NCBI GenBank assembly: GCA_902495985.1
Contig: CABUZF010000019.1
Span: 1 to 12,434, forward strand
Length of the DNA: 12,434 nt
DNA from: an uncultured Collinsella sp.
Lineage (GTDB): Bacteria; Actinomycetota; Coriobacteriia; Coriobacteriales; Coriobacteriaceae
Direction: 5' to 3'
In this document: piece after piece, positions 12,057 to 12,434 of the stretch
Layout: each line of letters starts with the position of its first letter
Numbering within the stretch: position 1 is the stretch's first letter
The notes under the pieces: generated by a model
Told to the model about the DNA's origin: nothing
The model's input: only the letters and a program-made list of their open reading frames with translations
Databases searched by the model: none
Position numbers and translations under genes: made by a program

Positions 12057-12434
12057 TCAACTGTCCGGATCGACATCGCCAGACTCCACCGTAAACGCCG
12101 GATCGGTGCTCACAAGATAAAATCGGGTCACCTCAGTATTTCTAATTAGGTAAATCTGCCCCTGATTGCGTCGGCGCGATATATACGCAACGTGAACCGT
12201 GCCGAATTCTTCGCCGTTTTCCTTCTTTATTATCAGGATGTTGGGGTCATCCGTACGCTTAAACTGCCCGCCAACGCAGCTGCCGTCTTTGTCGACCAGT
12301 TGCCACCGATGGTTATCCTCTTCAAGAAAGGCCAGGGTTTCCAGACTCGTCTTGTCGTCCCGATAGTAACCGTCAATGGCAAACCCTTCGGAAGCGCATT
12401 CCTGCATATAGGACGTTTCTCGGCTTATAGCAAA
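12057..12434 (-). CDS. Hypothetical protein, beta-rich, N-terminus probably outside window
   Basis: The minus-strand frame is open from the right edge to a TGA at 12057-12059. It holds 116 codons from an ATG at 12405-12407, plus nine more open codons before it. No ribosome binding site precedes that ATG, so the real start may be outside the window. I do not recognise the family. The sequence alternates short strand-like stretches and turns (IDGYYRDD, HRWQLVDKDGSCVGGQFK, NILIIKK, GTVHVAYISRRR, QIYLIRN, TRFYLVST) and ends in an acidic tail (ESGDVDPDS). This suggests a small beta-barrel or sandwich domain, perhaps the C-terminal part of an exported protein. G+C is about 45%, well below the neighbours, which suggests recent transfer. 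It converges on the DUF389 gene. Confidence 0.6.
   Translation of the reverse strand, partial: FAISRETSYMQECASEGFAIDGYYRDDKTSLETLAFLEEDNHRWQLVDKDGSCVGGQFKRTDDPNILIIKKENGEEFGTVHVAYISRRRNQGQIYLIRNTEVTRFYLVSTDPAFTVESGDVDPDS

Overview
The window looks like chromosomal DNA of a high-GC, Gram-positive gut actinobacterium. The best guess is class Coriobacteriia, Collinsella-like. This rests on about 60% or higher G+C in coding DNA, AAAGGAG-type ribosome binding sites, a sortase-anchored Ala-rich surface protein, a DUF6020-type membrane protein, and GGGACAGG-core palindromes between genes. The genus is an inference; no rRNA or other marker gene is present.

Left part (1-4934): all genes read on the minus strand. 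From upstream to downstream they are coaX (type III pantothenate kinase), a dCMP deaminase, a NifU/Nfu-type Fe-S scaffold protein, lgt (prolipoprotein diacylglyceryl transferase), and a large polytopic DUF6020 protein that runs off the left edge. The gaps of 84-177 bp hold hairpins and promoter-like sites, so this is a run of housekeeping genes with several transcription starts rather than one tight operon. Between lgt and the DUF6020 gene lie two palindromes with the same core in opposite orientation, like a REPIN.

Middle (4935-7031): coaX and an OPT-family transporter are divergent. They share a 192-bp region with a -10-like TATACT on each strand and an inverted repeat (AGTCAT/ATGACT) between them. 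The transporter ends at a plus-strand intrinsic terminator. Next to it is a strong 15-bp hairpin that ends the converging surface-protein gene.

Right part (7032-12434): a 1150-residue cell-wall-anchored protein on the minus strand has a signal peptide, a coiled-coil arm, a central CAP domain, a second arm of equal length, and an LAQTG sorting signal. This is the plan of SEC10/PgrA (PrgA) surface-exclusion proteins. A G9 run lies just after its signal peptide. Loss or gain of one G would put a stop codon within four codons, so this is the best candidate for a phase-variable surface system in the window. Divergent from it is a DUF389 membrane protein with a textbook EF-hand loop in a predicted cytoplasmic segment. 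A terminator separates it from a converging, low-GC ORF of unknown function that is open at the right edge.

The genes do not form one pathway. The left part is core metabolism and envelope biogenesis (CoA, dUMP, Fe-S, lipoproteins, a putative envelope glycosyltransferase), and the right part is surface or accessory. No tRNA, rRNA, CRISPR array, transposase or integrase was seen.
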